64,000 bases of DNA from Flavipsychrobacter sp. (GCA_016786665.1 JAEUVZ010000035.1:55157-119156), one strand, 5' to 3'; positions 1 through 8,187 are shown, numbered from the stretch's first letter. Translations and numbers: made by a program. The notes: generated by a model not told the origin, from the sequence alone.

Positions 1-219
1 GCCCGTCAGAAAACTTAAAGCCATATGCGATTTTTTCCACCTTCTCAAACCGTCCCGCTTACCTCCCCAAAATACAAATCCCCACCTCCCTCCAAACAGC
101 CGTACCCCTCAAAAGAATCCGGGCCACATGTGCATATCATTTCTTGCCCTGCACAATCAATGTTAGTACATTTGTATTGCAAGTATAAAATAAACCATAT
201 CAATTCATTAAAACAAAGA
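1..219. other. AT-rich intergenic stretch, nothing recognised
   Basis: I see no convincing gene, RNA or repeat here. Short open frames exist but lack coding character or a recognisable N-terminus. The left neighbour lies outside the window. Confidence 0.4.
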
Positions 220-343
220 TGTAACTAAAATGAAGCTGTGTGTTACGGTCTGTAACTATGCTGAAACTGTCCGACGGTATACTGTAATTGTATGGCCCTA
301 CGCTGTAACTACAATGATAGCAAATGATAGTAAAATGTAACTA
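220..343. repeat. Phased TGTAACTA repeat array
   Basis: TGTAACTA occurs exactly at 220-227, 251-258, 304-311 and 336-343, with a near copy TGTAATTG at 283-290. Start-to-start distances are 31, 32, 21 and 32 bp, close to 3, 3, 2 and 3 turns of B-DNA, so all copies face one side of the helix. A further copy with similar right-hand context (AATGAG, TAGCAA) lies at 1744-1751. The array is about 270-400 bp upstream of the secreted-protein gene at 616. Phasing suggests a cooperatively bound regulator, which is inference. Confidence 0.5.
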
Positions 344-390
344 TAAATTTCTTATTCGATTGATTGTCAATCGCTTGTGTTTTTAAGTCC

Positions 391-597
391 ACTGGTGCAG
401 GGTGTTAGCGCTGCGCTCCCGTACCCACACAACAAAACCGGTCTTCGACCGGCGTGTACCATTTCAAAGAAGTCTGGCGATAAATACGGTTCTATCGGTT
501 TCCCCGCCGAGCCCCCGAAGTGGCGAGACCCGGAAGGCGATAAAAAATACGGGAATTGCGGTGTTGCTGCAAACCCGGCGAAAGCCTAGGTTTGCAG
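391..597 (+). ncRNA. Candidate structured 5' leader or small RNA
   Basis: This GC-richer non-coding stretch lies directly upstream of the start codon at 616 and can form several stems. CCGGT/ACCGG closes a CTTCG loop at 438-452, and CGATA pairs with TATCG near 481-502. The strongest is at 567-597: CTGCAAACC (567-575) pairs with GGTTTGCAG (589-597) and encloses GGC-GAAA-GCC, a GNRA tetraloop. It does not match the conserved cores I know for SRP RNA, tmRNA, RNase P, TPP or cobalamin riboswitches. It may be a cis-regulatory leader, an attenuator or an independent RNA. Confidence 0.3.
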
Positions 598-615
598 GAT
601 AAAAATGATCCACTC

Positions 616-1206
616 ATGAAGAAATTAATGGTAACCGTGCTGCTGGCGGCAGGTGCGCTGGCCGTAAATGCCCAAAAAGTAAAACTGAAAGAGGGCAGCC
701 TCGATGCCTTGAAGGGCACAACCAGCCTGAAAGTACAATATGACTACAGCGACTTTAAAGTAATAAAGAAGACCGAAGCCGAATATATAGCGGAGAAAAA
801 AGCCAAGTACAACCAGGACGAACCCGGCAGGGGAGACAAGTGGGAAGTAGCCTGGGTACACGATCGCGAAGCCCGCTACGAAGTCCAGTTTAAGGAAGAG
901 TTTGAGCACGAGTCTAAAATGACGATAGATAAGGCATCCAGCGACAAGTACACCCTGATATTCAAGACCGTATTCCTGGAGCCGGGCTTTAACGTACACG
1001 TGATGCGTAAGAACGCGGAACTGGATGGAGAAGCCTGGATAGTGGAAACGGCCAATCCCACCAACGTACTGGCCAAAATAAGCGTGGAAAACTGCAAAGG
1101 CTACACCTTTGGCGGATTTGACTACGACTCAGGAACCCGTATACAGGAATCGTATGCGGTAGCAGGCAAGGGACTGGGCAAGTTCCTGCGCAAGGCGACC
1201 AAATAG
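616..1206 (+). CDS. Secreted protein of unknown function
   Basis: A 196-residue protein with a clear Sec signal peptide (MKKLMVTVLLAAGALAVNAQ, cleavage after AQA/NAQ-like site). The mature part is charged, rich in Lys, Glu and beta-prone segments, with no domain I recognise and no lipobox, so it is probably periplasmic. I chose the ATG at 616 because it begins the signal peptide; the frame stays open upstream to 556 but that extension lies inside the hairpin-rich leader. It stands alone, facing a small wHTH-like gene that converges from the right. The leader and TGTAACTA array upstream suggest regulated expression. Confidence 0.7.
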   Translation: MKKLMVTVLLAAGALAVNAQKVKLKEGSLDALKGTTSLKVQYDYSDFKVIKKTEAEYIAEKKAKYNQDEPGRGDKWEVAWVHDREARYEVQFKEEFEHESKMTIDKASSDKYTLIFKTVFLEPGFNVHVMRKNAELDGEAWIVETANPTNVLAKISVENCKGYTFGGFDYDSGTRIQESYAVAGKGLGKFLRKATK

Positions 1207-1258
1207 ATACCGGAATTAAGGAATGGAAGCTGGCCGGGCAGAGATGCGGGGCCGGCTT

Positions 1259-1513
1259 TTATTTTTCCGCCAGGCGGGGGTGAGCGGTAGCGAGGTCGTC
1301 TATGCAGGCCAGCCGGCCGGTTTCCGTGAGGCGAACGGAATTTCCATCGGTAGAGAATTCGGCAAAACAGAGATCGGATAGCATAGCTGCATGCTGGCGA
1401 ACAACCTGTGGGCATGTATTAAGGTGCTGGGAGAGGGTATCGAGCGAAATGCTCCGGTGGGTGCTTTGTGTCAGCGTTTTGAGTGCTGCGTGTACTTGTT
1501 GTAACGTGGCCAT
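1259..1513 (-). CDS. Small winged-helix-like protein
   Basis: An 84-residue protein without signal peptide. Its middle (residues about 20-50, SLDTLSQHL...VVRQHAAML) reads as a helix-turn-helix and is followed by a beta-wing-like segment (FAEFSTDGNSVRLTETG). That pattern fits a compact winged-helix DNA-binding domain such as those of small MarR/ArsR-like proteins, but no ligand or metal site is visible. It is a single gene converging on the secreted-protein gene. The call rests on secondary-structure reading only; an uncharacterised conserved protein is equally possible. Confidence 0.5.
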   Translation of the reverse strand: MATLQQVHAALKTLTQSTHRSISLDTLSQHLNTCPQVVRQHAAMLSDLCFAEFSTDGNSVRLTETGRLACIDDLATAHPRLAEK

Positions 1514-1787
1514 GGCAAATAGTTTTTAGTGTAAGGCCCTGGCATCAATTGTAGAGACCGAGGATAAGGAATGCGGGAACGCATCCGCCTTGTAGAGAAA
1601 CTATTCTGAAACTGAAGCTGGCCGCCCAAAGCAACGGATAGAAAATATCGAAGACATAGTAAAGGTACACTAATAATATGAATAGTAGAGCAACTATTTA
1701 TTAACTAATGGTTACATGTTCGGTTGTGTGGCTCTGCTATCGCTGTAACTAAATGAGTAGCAACCGGGTAGCTTCAGCCAATAAAAT
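1514..1787. other. Intergenic region with one TGTAACTA copy
   Basis: There is no gene in this 270-bp gap between two minus-strand genes. It contains CGCTGTAACTA at 1741-1751, matching the array at 220-343. It presumably carries the promoter of the gene ending at 1259, but I could not place a convincing -7 element. Confidence 0.4.
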
Positions 1788-1808
1788 GGCCCCCGGGTTA
1801 CGGGGGCC
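1788..1808 (-). terminator. Rho-independent terminator
   Basis: GGCCCCCG pairs perfectly with CGGGGGCC around a 5-nt loop. On the minus strand it is followed by ATTTTATT. It lies 32 bp past the stop codon of the minus-strand lipoprotein gene ending at 1841. Confidence 0.8.
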
Positions 1809-1840
1809 AAATCAGTTTGCACGCTGACAGGAAAATACTT

Positions 1841-2263
1841 TTACTGCGACACCGTAAAGGTAATTGTTTTTTCGGTTTGCAGGCCATGCGTATTGGTAAC
1901 AATGAATGTATATACCTGCGTCCCTTCCGTTAGCAGCACGAATTTAAAGTCGGCTGAGTAGCTGGTATTCTGTCCTTCGGGAATGCGGATGTCTTTGATG
2001 GTTTCTTTGTCGTTCTCGTTCACCTTTTTGCGGATAACGAGCTGGGCCAGCTTGTCGGGCGAGTTGTTGTCTGTGGCATTGATGCCTATCAGCACGGTGT
2101 CGCCCGCTGTTACGGTATCATTGGCGGCGTAATAGTTGCCCCCGGTTTTAAAGGCTATGGTGGGCGGTTCGCCTATATATACCTGCTTCTTTTTGCACGA
2201 TGCCGCTACCAGTATGGCGGCAAGTAGCACGAAGGGCACTACGAGTTTTAAAAACGTCTTCAT
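1841..2263 (-). CDS. Lipoprotein of unknown function
   Basis: A 140-residue protein with a type II signal peptide and lipobox LVAASC followed by KKK. The mature part (about residues 35-140) alternates short beta-strands and ends in a strand-rich segment (YTFIVTNTHG...TITFTV), typical of an Ig-like or cadherin-like small domain found in many Bacteroidota lipoproteins. It probably sits in the inner leaflet of the outer membrane or at the surface. It is followed by a strong terminator and preceded by a separate minus-strand gene. No catalytic motif is visible, and its partner is unknown. Confidence 0.75.
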   Translation of the reverse strand: MKTFLKLVVPFVLLAAILVAASCKKKQVYIGEPPTIAFKTGGNYYAANDTVTAGDTVLIGINATDNNSPDKLAQLVIRKKVNENDKETIKDIRIPEGQNTSYSADFKFVLLTEGTQVYTFIVTNTHGLQTEKTITFTVSQ

Positions 2264-2327
2264 ACCCCAAAAGTACAGAGCGGCGGAAAAATGGCGCTAC
2301 ATAGGAGCGCCATTAACATGTTATTAG

Positions 2328-2846
2328 CTATTGAGCCGCCGGCAGCGATACCTGCGATGCCAGCCAGGTCTCTTTAAGCGGCACCAGCCAGCGCTGGAGC
2401 AACTCGCCCTTGGTAGTCACTGTATTGTTGAACAGGGTAGTGTCCCCGGTAATGTAGCCCTTGTCAAGCGCGTACTGTACCTGGTGGAGCGGAAGCATTT
2501 CGGCCTTTCCCTTCACCAGGAAGGTGAGCATTAGCCGGTCAAAGAAGTTAACGCTGTATTGCCGTTCCAGGCTTTTAATGATACGCACGGAGGAGTCGGT
2601 ACTGCAACCGCTTACGGCAACATCCTGTTCATCGGCTATAATTACAATAAACTGGCGAAAGAGGAGCTTAGCCCATCCCTTTACCGGCTCGCCGTGCGAG
2701 AGCCACTGGCTGTAAAACTGGTACAGCTGTTCGTTCACCTCGTTGGCTTCCTTTTCTATAAACGCTCGGCTGGATTGGTATATCCACACCCGGGCAGAAT
2801 CGGAAAATTCTGCGGGTAATATGGTGTGTAGTTCTGCGGATGACAT
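2328..2846 (-). CDS. Conserved Bacteroidota protein often labelled ABC transporter ATPase
   Basis: A 172-residue soluble protein. The segment SARVWIYQSSRAF near the N-terminus, FIVIIAD and GCSTDSSVRIIKSLE in the middle, and LFNNTVTTKGELLQRW near the C-terminus match a family I know from many Bacteroidota genomes. Databases commonly name that family ABC transporter ATPase although it has no Walker A, signature or Walker B motif, and none is present here. The true function is unknown. The ATG at 2846 gives the usual family start; an in-frame ATG at 2876 would add ten residues. The gene is divergent from the glycosyltransferase gene on the right. Confidence 0.75.
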   Translation of the reverse strand: MSSAELHTILPAEFSDSARVWIYQSSRAFIEKEANEVNEQLYQFYSQWLSHGEPVKGWAKLLFRQFIVIIADEQDVAVSGCSTDSSVRIIKSLERQYSVNFFDRLMLTFLVKGKAEMLPLHQVQYALDKGYITGDTTLFNNTVTTKGELLQRWLVPLKETWLASQVSLPAAQ

Positions 2847-2922
2847 GAGCAAATTTAAGACGATTTTTATTTTCATAGGTAGGAAGTGTTTTTTATTATC
2901 TTGTCCGTCTATAAATAGTTCT

Positions 2923-4428
2923 ATGAAATTCAGGTTAGGCCCGGAACGATTGTTTCTGATATTGGTTGTGGTTTGCCTTATGGTGTATGCCGGCGGAAGG
3001 GCTTACTATGTTCCTATCTCTGCTGACGAGTCCAGTTCGTTCCAGACCCTGCTAACGCCTAAAGGGGTGAGTGTAAGCAAATGGGCGAAGGATAACCACA
3101 CATATGTAATGTTTGACCTGACCGGAGTTAGTTCTTTACGCATAGCCAATACCCACTACCTTAACAGCCTGCTCATGGCCGGGTGTATGAAAGTGTTCGG
3201 ATATAGCGAATTCTCGCTCCGGCTGCCTAATCTCATAGCTTTGTTTTTTTTCATTCTATTCACCTACCGGATAACCAGGTTTATAGACAACAAAGTACTA
3301 AGCTGGTGTTTTTTCCTGTTGCTGAATCTTAATCCGTTTCTGCTCGATTTCTTTTCGCTGGCAAGAGGTTATGGGCTGTCTATCGCTCTTATGGTAGCCA
3401 GCCTATATTATTTCATGCGTCATTTTTCTAATGAAGAACGTACAGGTAGCCTGGGCCGTGCGTATCTGCTTGCCATGCTATCTGTGTTTGCCAATTTTAC
3501 CACGTTCAATTTCTACCTGTCGTTGCTTTTTATTCAATTAGCTTTTGAGCTAAAGCCTGTGGAAGGGCGGATTCCACCGTTGCGGCTGATATGGAATGAG
3601 AATAAGAAAATTGTTTTGGCGAACCTTGTCTTTGCCTGTTTTATGATGGTTTTTCTTCTATTACAGGTACGCACCAATCAATTCTACATAGGAGGCGATA
3701 ATTTTAGAGTAATGTTTGAGTCTATATGCTTCAGTATGGTGTATTACAACGACCGGTTGGCATTACTGTGTTATATAGCCGGGATGAGTTGCCTGTTACT
3801 GGCCGTAACCATTGTCATTTACTATTTGCGTAAACTGATGAAATCGCGCGATGCTGACTACAGGGATATACCTTTTATCGTGTCTATTATTTGCCTGGTG
3901 CTTTTACTGGTGCAGAATAAAGTGCTTAAAACCCCTTTACCCGAAGGTAGAACATCGTTGTACCTCTTTGTACTCTTTACAATAACATTGGTTTTCTGGT
4001 TGAACCGGGTAAGGGTGCGCATACAGCGTGCAGTAGCGCCCGCTGCCATTATAGTAACTGCATTGGTATTGGTAAATTTTGTGGCAAACATGAACTGGAA
4101 TGTTGCTATATACTGTCCGTATGATAAAAATGCCAAAAAAGTATATAGCTACCTGAAAGCTTCGGCAGACAAGCGGGAGGGAGAAACGACGGTACATGCT
4201 AACTGGATACTTACAGGTGCCCTGTATTACTATCAAATAAAAGACAATAATAAAAAGCTAAACATAGTATCGGTATGGCCAGCGGAGCTGGCAACCAAAG
4301 ATACCAATGCCACCATTTACTACGTAGTAGATACCGTTAAGACTAACTTGCCCGGAAATGCTGCACGGGTTTTGGCATTCCCCCGGGAGCGAACATACTT
4401 ACTGGAGGCAACAGCTAACCAGCCATAG
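2923..4428 (+). CDS. GT-C fold membrane glycosyltransferase (GT39/ArnT-like)
   Basis: A 501-residue integral membrane protein with about ten to twelve hydrophobic segments. The first periplasmic loop contains ADESSSFQTLL just after TM1, where GT-C enzymes carry their acidic catalytic residues (usually D/E). The C-terminal hundred residues form a soluble domain. Such enzymes move a sugar from a polyprenyl-phosphate donor to lipid, glycan or protein on the periplasmic face. The acceptor cannot be read from the sequence. The ATG at 2923 directly precedes a basic segment and TM1; the longer open frame upstream overlaps the divergent gene. The stop falls 1 bp from the end of the convergent Fe-S gene. 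Third-position bases are more AT-rich than in neighbours. Confidence 0.8.
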   Translation: MKFRLGPERLFLILVVVCLMVYAGGRAYYVPISADESSSFQTLLTPKGVSVSKWAKDNHTYVMFDLTGVSSLRIANTHYLNSLLMAGCMKVFGYSEFSLRLPNLIALFFFILFTYRITRFIDNKVLSWCFFLLLNLNPFLLDFFSLARGYGLSIALMVASLYYFMRHFSNEERTGSLGRAYLLAMLSVFANFTTFNFYLSLLFIQLAFELKPVEGRIPPLRLIWNENKKIVLANLVFACFMMVFLLLQVRTNQFYIGGDNFRVMFESICFSMVYYNDRLALLCYIAGMSCLLLAVTIVIYYLRKLMKSRDADYRDIPFIVSIICLVLLLVQNKVLKTPLPEGRTSLYLFVLFTITLVFWLNRVRVRIQRAVAPAAIIVTALVLVNFVANMNWNVAIYCPYDKNAKKVYSYLKASADKREGETTVHANWILTGALYYYQIKDNNKKLNIVSVWPAELATKDTNATIYYVVDTVKTNLPGNAARVLAFPRERTYLLEATANQP

Positions 4429-4429
4429 C

Positions 4430-5209
4430 CTACGCCAGCGAGCGCGCTACCATTTCGGCGATATCCATCACTTTTACACTGTCTTCCTTTTCCTGGTTCT
4501 TTACCCCATCGGTTAGCATAGTAGTGCAGAAGGGGCAGTTGGCGGCTATCACGGTTGCGCCTGTGCCCAGTGCTTCCTCGGCCCGCTCAAAGTTGACGCG
4601 GGTGTTGCCCGGTTCTTCTTCTTTAAACATTTGCGCGCCACCCGCGCCGCAGCACATACCGGTGGTTTTGCAGCGTTTCATTTCCACAAGTTCCACGTCC
4701 AGCGCGGCCAGCACTTCGCGGGGTGCCTCGTAAATGTTATTGCCCCTGCCCAGGTAGCAGCTATCGTGGTAGGTGATGCGTTTACCCTTAAATTCGCCGC
4801 CTTCTTTCAGCACGATGCGGCCTTCGTTTATCAGTTGGTTGATAAACGTGGTGTGATGAATTACTTCGTATTCCCCGCCCAGGGCAGGGTATTCGTTCTT
4901 GAATACATTAAAGCAGTGCGGGCAGGCCGTTACTATCTTTTTGATGCCGTATCCGTTCAGTACCTGGATGTTGTTGTAAGCCATCATTTGGAACAGGAAC
5001 TCATTGCCCGAGCGGCGCGCGGGGTCGCCGGTACACATTTCTTCTTTGCCAAGGATGGCGAACTTAACGCCCACCTTGTCCAGTATCTGGGCAAAGGCCT
5101 TCGTAATGCGTTGTGCACGCTGATCAAAGCTGCCAGCGCAACCTACCCAGAAGAGGACTTCGGGAGCTTCGCCATTGGAGGCGTATTCAGCCATACTCTT
5201 TATCGTCAT
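4430..5209 (-). CDS. Cysteine-rich (CCG-domain) Fe-S oxidoreductase subunit
   Basis: A 259-residue cytoplasmic protein of the HdrB/GlpC/LutA type with two cysteine-rich modules. The first is degenerate (WVGCAG, CTGDP, CPHC near residue 97). The second is canonical (HDSCYLGRGN, CCGAGGAQMF, CPFC). CCG modules bind non-cubane or ordinary [4Fe-4S] clusters and pass electrons to a partner redox enzyme. The partner is almost certainly the membrane protein encoded at 5810-7147, since the two are normally adjacent in Bacteroidota. Here they are separated by about 600 bp holding a four-helix-bundle gene between inverted repeats. The electron donor and acceptor are unknown; an ETF-linked or quinone-linked route is plausible. 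Confidence 0.85.
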   Translation of the reverse strand: MTIKSMAEYASNGEAPEVLFWVGCAGSFDQRAQRITKAFAQILDKVGVKFAILGKEEMCTGDPARRSGNEFLFQMMAYNNIQVLNGYGIKKIVTACPHCFNVFKNEYPALGGEYEVIHHTTFINQLINEGRIVLKEGGEFKGKRITYHDSCYLGRGNNIYEAPREVLAALDVELVEMKRCKTTGMCCGAGGAQMFKEEEPGNTRVNFERAEEALGTGATVIAANCPFCTTMLTDGVKNQEKEDSVKVMDIAEMVARSLA

Positions 5210-5249
5210 ATAGTTCCTTTTTTCGATTTCGAATCGCTATTCAGCAAGT

Positions 5250-5287
5250 GGCAGTAGGCAGTTGCAGTATGCAGTTGCGGTTTGCAG
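5250..5287. repeat. Left degenerate GGCAGT-type repeat
   Basis: A short degenerate tandem array: GGCAGTA, GGCAGTT, GCAGTAT, GCAGTTGCGG, TTTGCAG. Its units reappear in inverted orientation at 5749-5828 on the other side of the four-helix-bundle gene. Confidence 0.6.
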
Positions 5288-5310
5288 ATTTTGCTTAGCG
5301 GTTTTAACGT

Positions 5311-5715
5311 TTATGCTTTAATAAAATTTGTAGGGTTATTTATAATGGCGCCGAGCATTCGCCCAACTTCCTGGTATTCGTTTTTTAGTTTGTTATAGGT
5401 TTCTTCACTTATGTATCCACAATCTTTGGAGAAGCTTAAGTGAATCATGGTTTCAGTACATTCGCCGTCAGCGTCGGTCATTCGAGACAGGAAGTTTTTA
5501 GGGTACTTTCTTTTTCTATATCCTTCCCCGAAGTTGACACAAACACTGCGTGACGATCTTCTGACCTGGTCTACCAAAGAATATGTTTCTTCTTTTGGGA
5601 ATGACCGGGTGAGAAAGAATATGTCCATCGCCAGTTTATAGGACTTTTGGTAAATGATCAGGTTTTCCATTTCGATGTGATTTTGATAGTTTGATAAGCG
5701 TTCTTCCATCCTCAT
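5311..5715 (-). CDS. Four-helix bundle protein (S23/IVP family)
   Basis: A 134-residue all-helical protein. The hallmarks of the TIGR02436 family are present: YQKSYKLAMDIFFLTRSFPKEE, then LVDQVRRSSRSVCVNFGEGY, then a helix ending in TETMIHLSF. The family is found encoded in 23S rRNA intervening sequences of some bacteria and widely as stand-alone genes; its function is unknown, with pentamer formation known for some members. The start may be the ATG at 5670 (MENLIIYQKSY), which begins the conserved domain; the longer start at 5715 adds 15 residues. It sits alone between degenerate inverted repeats, breaking an otherwise two-gene Fe-S operon. Confidence 0.85.
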   Translation of the reverse strand: MRMEERLSNYQNHIEMENLIIYQKSYKLAMDIFFLTRSFPKEETYSLVDQVRRSSRSVCVNFGEGYRKRKYPKNFLSRMTDADGECTETMIHLSFSKDCGYISEETYNKLKNEYQEVGRMLGAIINNPTNFIKA

Positions 5716-5748
5716 TTTCTATCTCTGTTCATTGCCACTGAACTCATC

Positions 5749-5828
5749 TGCGCTCTGCTACCGCTAACTGCCGCTCACTCCCGCCTCTGCTTACTGCTGC
5801 TGCCCACTGCTACTGCCCACTGCTACTC
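5749..5828. repeat. Right degenerate repeat, inverted relative to the left one
   Basis: A degenerate tandem array with the near-perfect unit CTGCCCACTGCTA at 5798-5827. Its reverse complement (GGGCAGTAGCAGT) resembles the left array. The repeat runs into the 3' end of the Fe-S membrane gene and encodes its last residues (SSSGQ) and stop codon. Confidence 0.6.
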
Positions 5829-7147
5829 ATTTCCACAGCCCACTGATCGCGGTCGTCCGGGCTGAACTTCCATGGGGCCATATTGTTCTCAATGTTGCCC
5901 GACATAAGGTTCCACTCCTGTGGGGCGTTGCTTTCTTCCATCACCAGGTAGCGGCGAAGCTGATCGATGATGGCGAGTGGTTCTATACCAACTGGGCAAG
6001 CCTCTACACAAGCCTGGCAGGTAGTGCAGGCCCGCAGTTCTTCCACCGTAATGTAATCGTGTACCAGCGATTTGCCGTCGTCTACAAATTCTTTGTTCTT
6101 AGCTATGTTGCGCCCTACTTCCTCCAGCCGGTCGCGGGTATCCATCATTATCTTCCGCGGCGATAGTTTTTTGCCGGTCATATTGGCCGGGCAGTTGGCC
6201 GTGCATCGTCCGCACTCGGTGCAGGAATAAGCATCCAGCAGGTATTTCCACGATAGGTCTTGCACGTCTTTGGCGCCAAAGCGTTGTGGTTCAGCCGGCT
6301 GCTCGCCGCCGGTGGGTGCCAGCTCGGGCTGCATCATATAAAGTACCTCCTGCTGAATAGCCGGCATGTTCTTCATTTTACCCTGGGGTGCCAGGCGGGT
6401 GTAGTAGGCATTGGGGAAGGCCAGCACGATGTGCAGGTGCTTGGAATAGGGGAGATAGTTCATAAACAGCAGCACACCTACTATGTGCAGCCACCAGCAG
6501 ATACGCTCCACCGCCACCAGTCCGCCCTCCTGCATATTGCCGAAGATGCCCGTGAGGTGCTGGGAGATCCAGAATGGCTCCGTAGTGGTGTAGTGCTCGG
6601 CTTGCAGCTGCTGCAGGCGCAGGTCGGCGGCATTCATTACCAGGAAGAGGCTCATCAGTATCACTTCCGTAATGAGGATAAGATTGGCGTCATTTTTCGG
6701 CCAGCCGTTCAGCTCGGCCTGGTTAAGGCGTTTTACCCTGGTCACGTTGCGGCGGATAAGGAAAATAACGCACGCGATGAGTACAGTAGCCGCCAGCACC
6801 TCGAAGAAGCCCACCAGGAACGAATACAATCCGCCCAGCATAGGCGCAAAAAGCCGGTGCTCGCCCAAGGCTCCGTCCAGCAGTATTTCCAGTATCTCTA
6901 CATTAATAATAATGAAGCCGGCGTACACGAATAAGTGCAGTATGGCCGGCAGCGGGCGCTTAAACATTTTCTTCTGGCCCAGGGCCAGCAGCACCACGTT
7001 TTTCCAGCGGCGGCCTGGTTGGTCGTTCAGGTCTTCATCGCGGCCCAGCTTAATGTTCCGGCGTATTTCCGAAATCTTTTTTACGAAAAACCAAATGGCA
7101 GTTGCCAGTATGAGAATAAAAAATATCTGCTGTACTATAATATACAT
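5810..7147 (-). CDS. Membrane-anchored 4Fe-4S dicluster oxidoreductase subunit
   Basis: A 445-residue protein with an N-terminal membrane domain of about five or six helices (residues 1-250, resembling the NarI/DsrM haem-b or quinone-interacting fold). A soluble ferredoxin domain follows, with CTECGRCTANCP and CTTCQACVEACP, each ligating a [4Fe-4S] cluster. It likely moves electrons between the quinone pool and the CCG-domain protein encoded at 4430-5209, as in HdrC/GlpC-type pairs. Histidines in the membrane helices could bind haem. The last residues and stop codon lie within a degenerate repeat, suggesting the original C-terminus was replaced when that repeat arrived. Confidence 0.85.
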   Translation of the reverse strand: MYIIVQQIFFILILATAIWFFVKKISEIRRNIKLGRDEDLNDQPGRRWKNVVLLALGQKKMFKRPLPAILHLFVYAGFIIINVEILEILLDGALGEHRLFAPMLGGLYSFLVGFFEVLAATVLIACVIFLIRRNVTRVKRLNQAELNGWPKNDANLILITEVILMSLFLVMNAADLRLQQLQAEHYTTTEPFWISQHLTGIFGNMQEGGLVAVERICWWLHIVGVLLFMNYLPYSKHLHIVLAFPNAYYTRLAPQGKMKNMPAIQQEVLYMMQPELAPTGGEQPAEPQRFGAKDVQDLSWKYLLDAYSCTECGRCTANCPANMTGKKLSPRKIMMDTRDRLEEVGRNIAKNKEFVDDGKSLVHDYITVEELRACTTCQACVEACPVGIEPLAIIDQLRRYLVMEESNAPQEWNLMSGNIENNMAPWKFSPDDRDQWAVEMSSSGQ

Positions 7148-7241
7148 GAAGCAGGCTTTGATGAACGCCCGAAATTAATCTTTTTGGCACTAAAACGATA
7201 CTTTAACGCTGTTTTAGTTAGTCACTTTCGGCTAAATTGTT

Positions 7242-7249
7242 TAGGTTTG
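7242..7249 (+). promoter_or_regulatory. Candidate -7 element TAGGTTTG
   Basis: An exact match to the Bacteroidota -7 consensus TAnnTTTG, 19 bp upstream of the ATG at 7269. No clean -33 TTTG is visible at normal spacing. Confidence 0.5.
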
Positions 7250-7268
7250 GCATAAATGTAAGGACCCG

Positions 7269-8177
7269 ATGATTACCAGGTTGATCGCTTCATTACTGCT
7301 GTTTTTTTCTGTTTCACTGAGTGTGCCGGCAAGGGCGCAAGACGATGTGGAGCCTGGCGAGTCGGCTACGCTGGCTCAACTGGAGGACTCCCTTGTGGTA
7401 TATGCCGACTCTATATACGAGGCACCCATACCAGACACCCGCCTGTACTACAACGACAAATTTGTAAAGCTCCTGGTGCGCGCCCTGAAGGCGCCTAACT
7501 CATACAGCTATCCCTTTAAGAAACTGGACGCCCGGATGAACATACTTATCTCTCCGGACGATAAAAGCTTCCGCATGTTTAACTGGGTGATAGCCGCCCC
7601 CAATGATGAAGACCGCCGCTACTACGGCGCCATACAGCTGCCGGGCGAAACCCTGAAGCTCTTTGGCCTATCCGACTACTCTGATAAAATGACTGCCGCG
7701 CCGGAAGACAGCGTACTTACCGGCGGCAAATGGTTTGGCGCGCTTTACTACCGTATCATGAGCCGAGAAGTGGATGGGGAAACAGTGTACATGATGTTTG
7801 GCGTAAACGAAGCGAGCCGCATCAGCAAGAAGAAACTGATAGACCCGATGGTGCTGACCGATAAAGGCCCCCGTTTTGGCGCGCCTGTTTTCGCGCTCAA
7901 CAATAAGGCAGGCCGCCCCTACCACCGTTTTGTGCTGGAGTATAAGAAAAGTGTAAATGTATCGCTGAACTGGGACGAGGAAAAGAAACTGGTCTATTTT
8001 GACCGGCTGACCTCTGAGGACCCCAACCGGAAATATACCTACGTACCCACCAGCCAGTACGACGGCTTCCGCTGGCAGAATGGCAAGTGGAACATAGTGA
8101 AAGACATTATACCCGTGATGGAAATGAAAGACGGTGAAGCCCCCAGCGGCGCGCCGATAACGCCGGAGACGAAATAA
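7269..8177 (+). CDS. Conserved secreted protein of unknown function
   Basis: A 302-residue protein with a Sec signal peptide ending in PARAQ near residue 24 and no lipobox, so probably periplasmic. The mature chain is of mixed alpha/beta character with motifs such as FRMFNWVIAAPNDEDRRYYGAIQ and WFGALYYRI, a pattern I associate with uncharacterised Bacteroidota proteins. No catalytic signature is apparent. It is transcribed from its own TAGGTTTG promoter and followed by a stem-loop at 8188-8204, so it appears monocistronic, although the next gene is codirectional. Confidence 0.7.
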   Translation: MITRLIASLLLFFSVSLSVPARAQDDVEPGESATLAQLEDSLVVYADSIYEAPIPDTRLYYNDKFVKLLVRALKAPNSYSYPFKKLDARMNILISPDDKSFRMFNWVIAAPNDEDRRYYGAIQLPGETLKLFGLSDYSDKMTAAPEDSVLTGGKWFGALYYRIMSREVDGETVYMMFGVNEASRISKKKLIDPMVLTDKGPRFGAPVFALNNKAGRPYHRFVLEYKKSVNVSLNWDEEKKLVYFDRLTSEDPNRKYTYVPTSQYDGFRWQNGKWNIVKDIIPVMEMKDGEAPSGAPITPETK

Positions 8178-8187
8178 TAACTGCAAG

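Noticed and set aside
25..589. Short plus-strand ORFs (67, 70 and 66 residues) left of the first gene
   Set aside because: They overlap the TGTAACTA array or the stem-rich leader, have unnatural composition and show no family similarity.
391..597. SRP RNA, tmRNA or RNase P RNA
   Set aside because: The diagnostic SRP apical loop, the tmRNA tag frame and tRNA-like ends, and the RNase P core were looked for and not seen.
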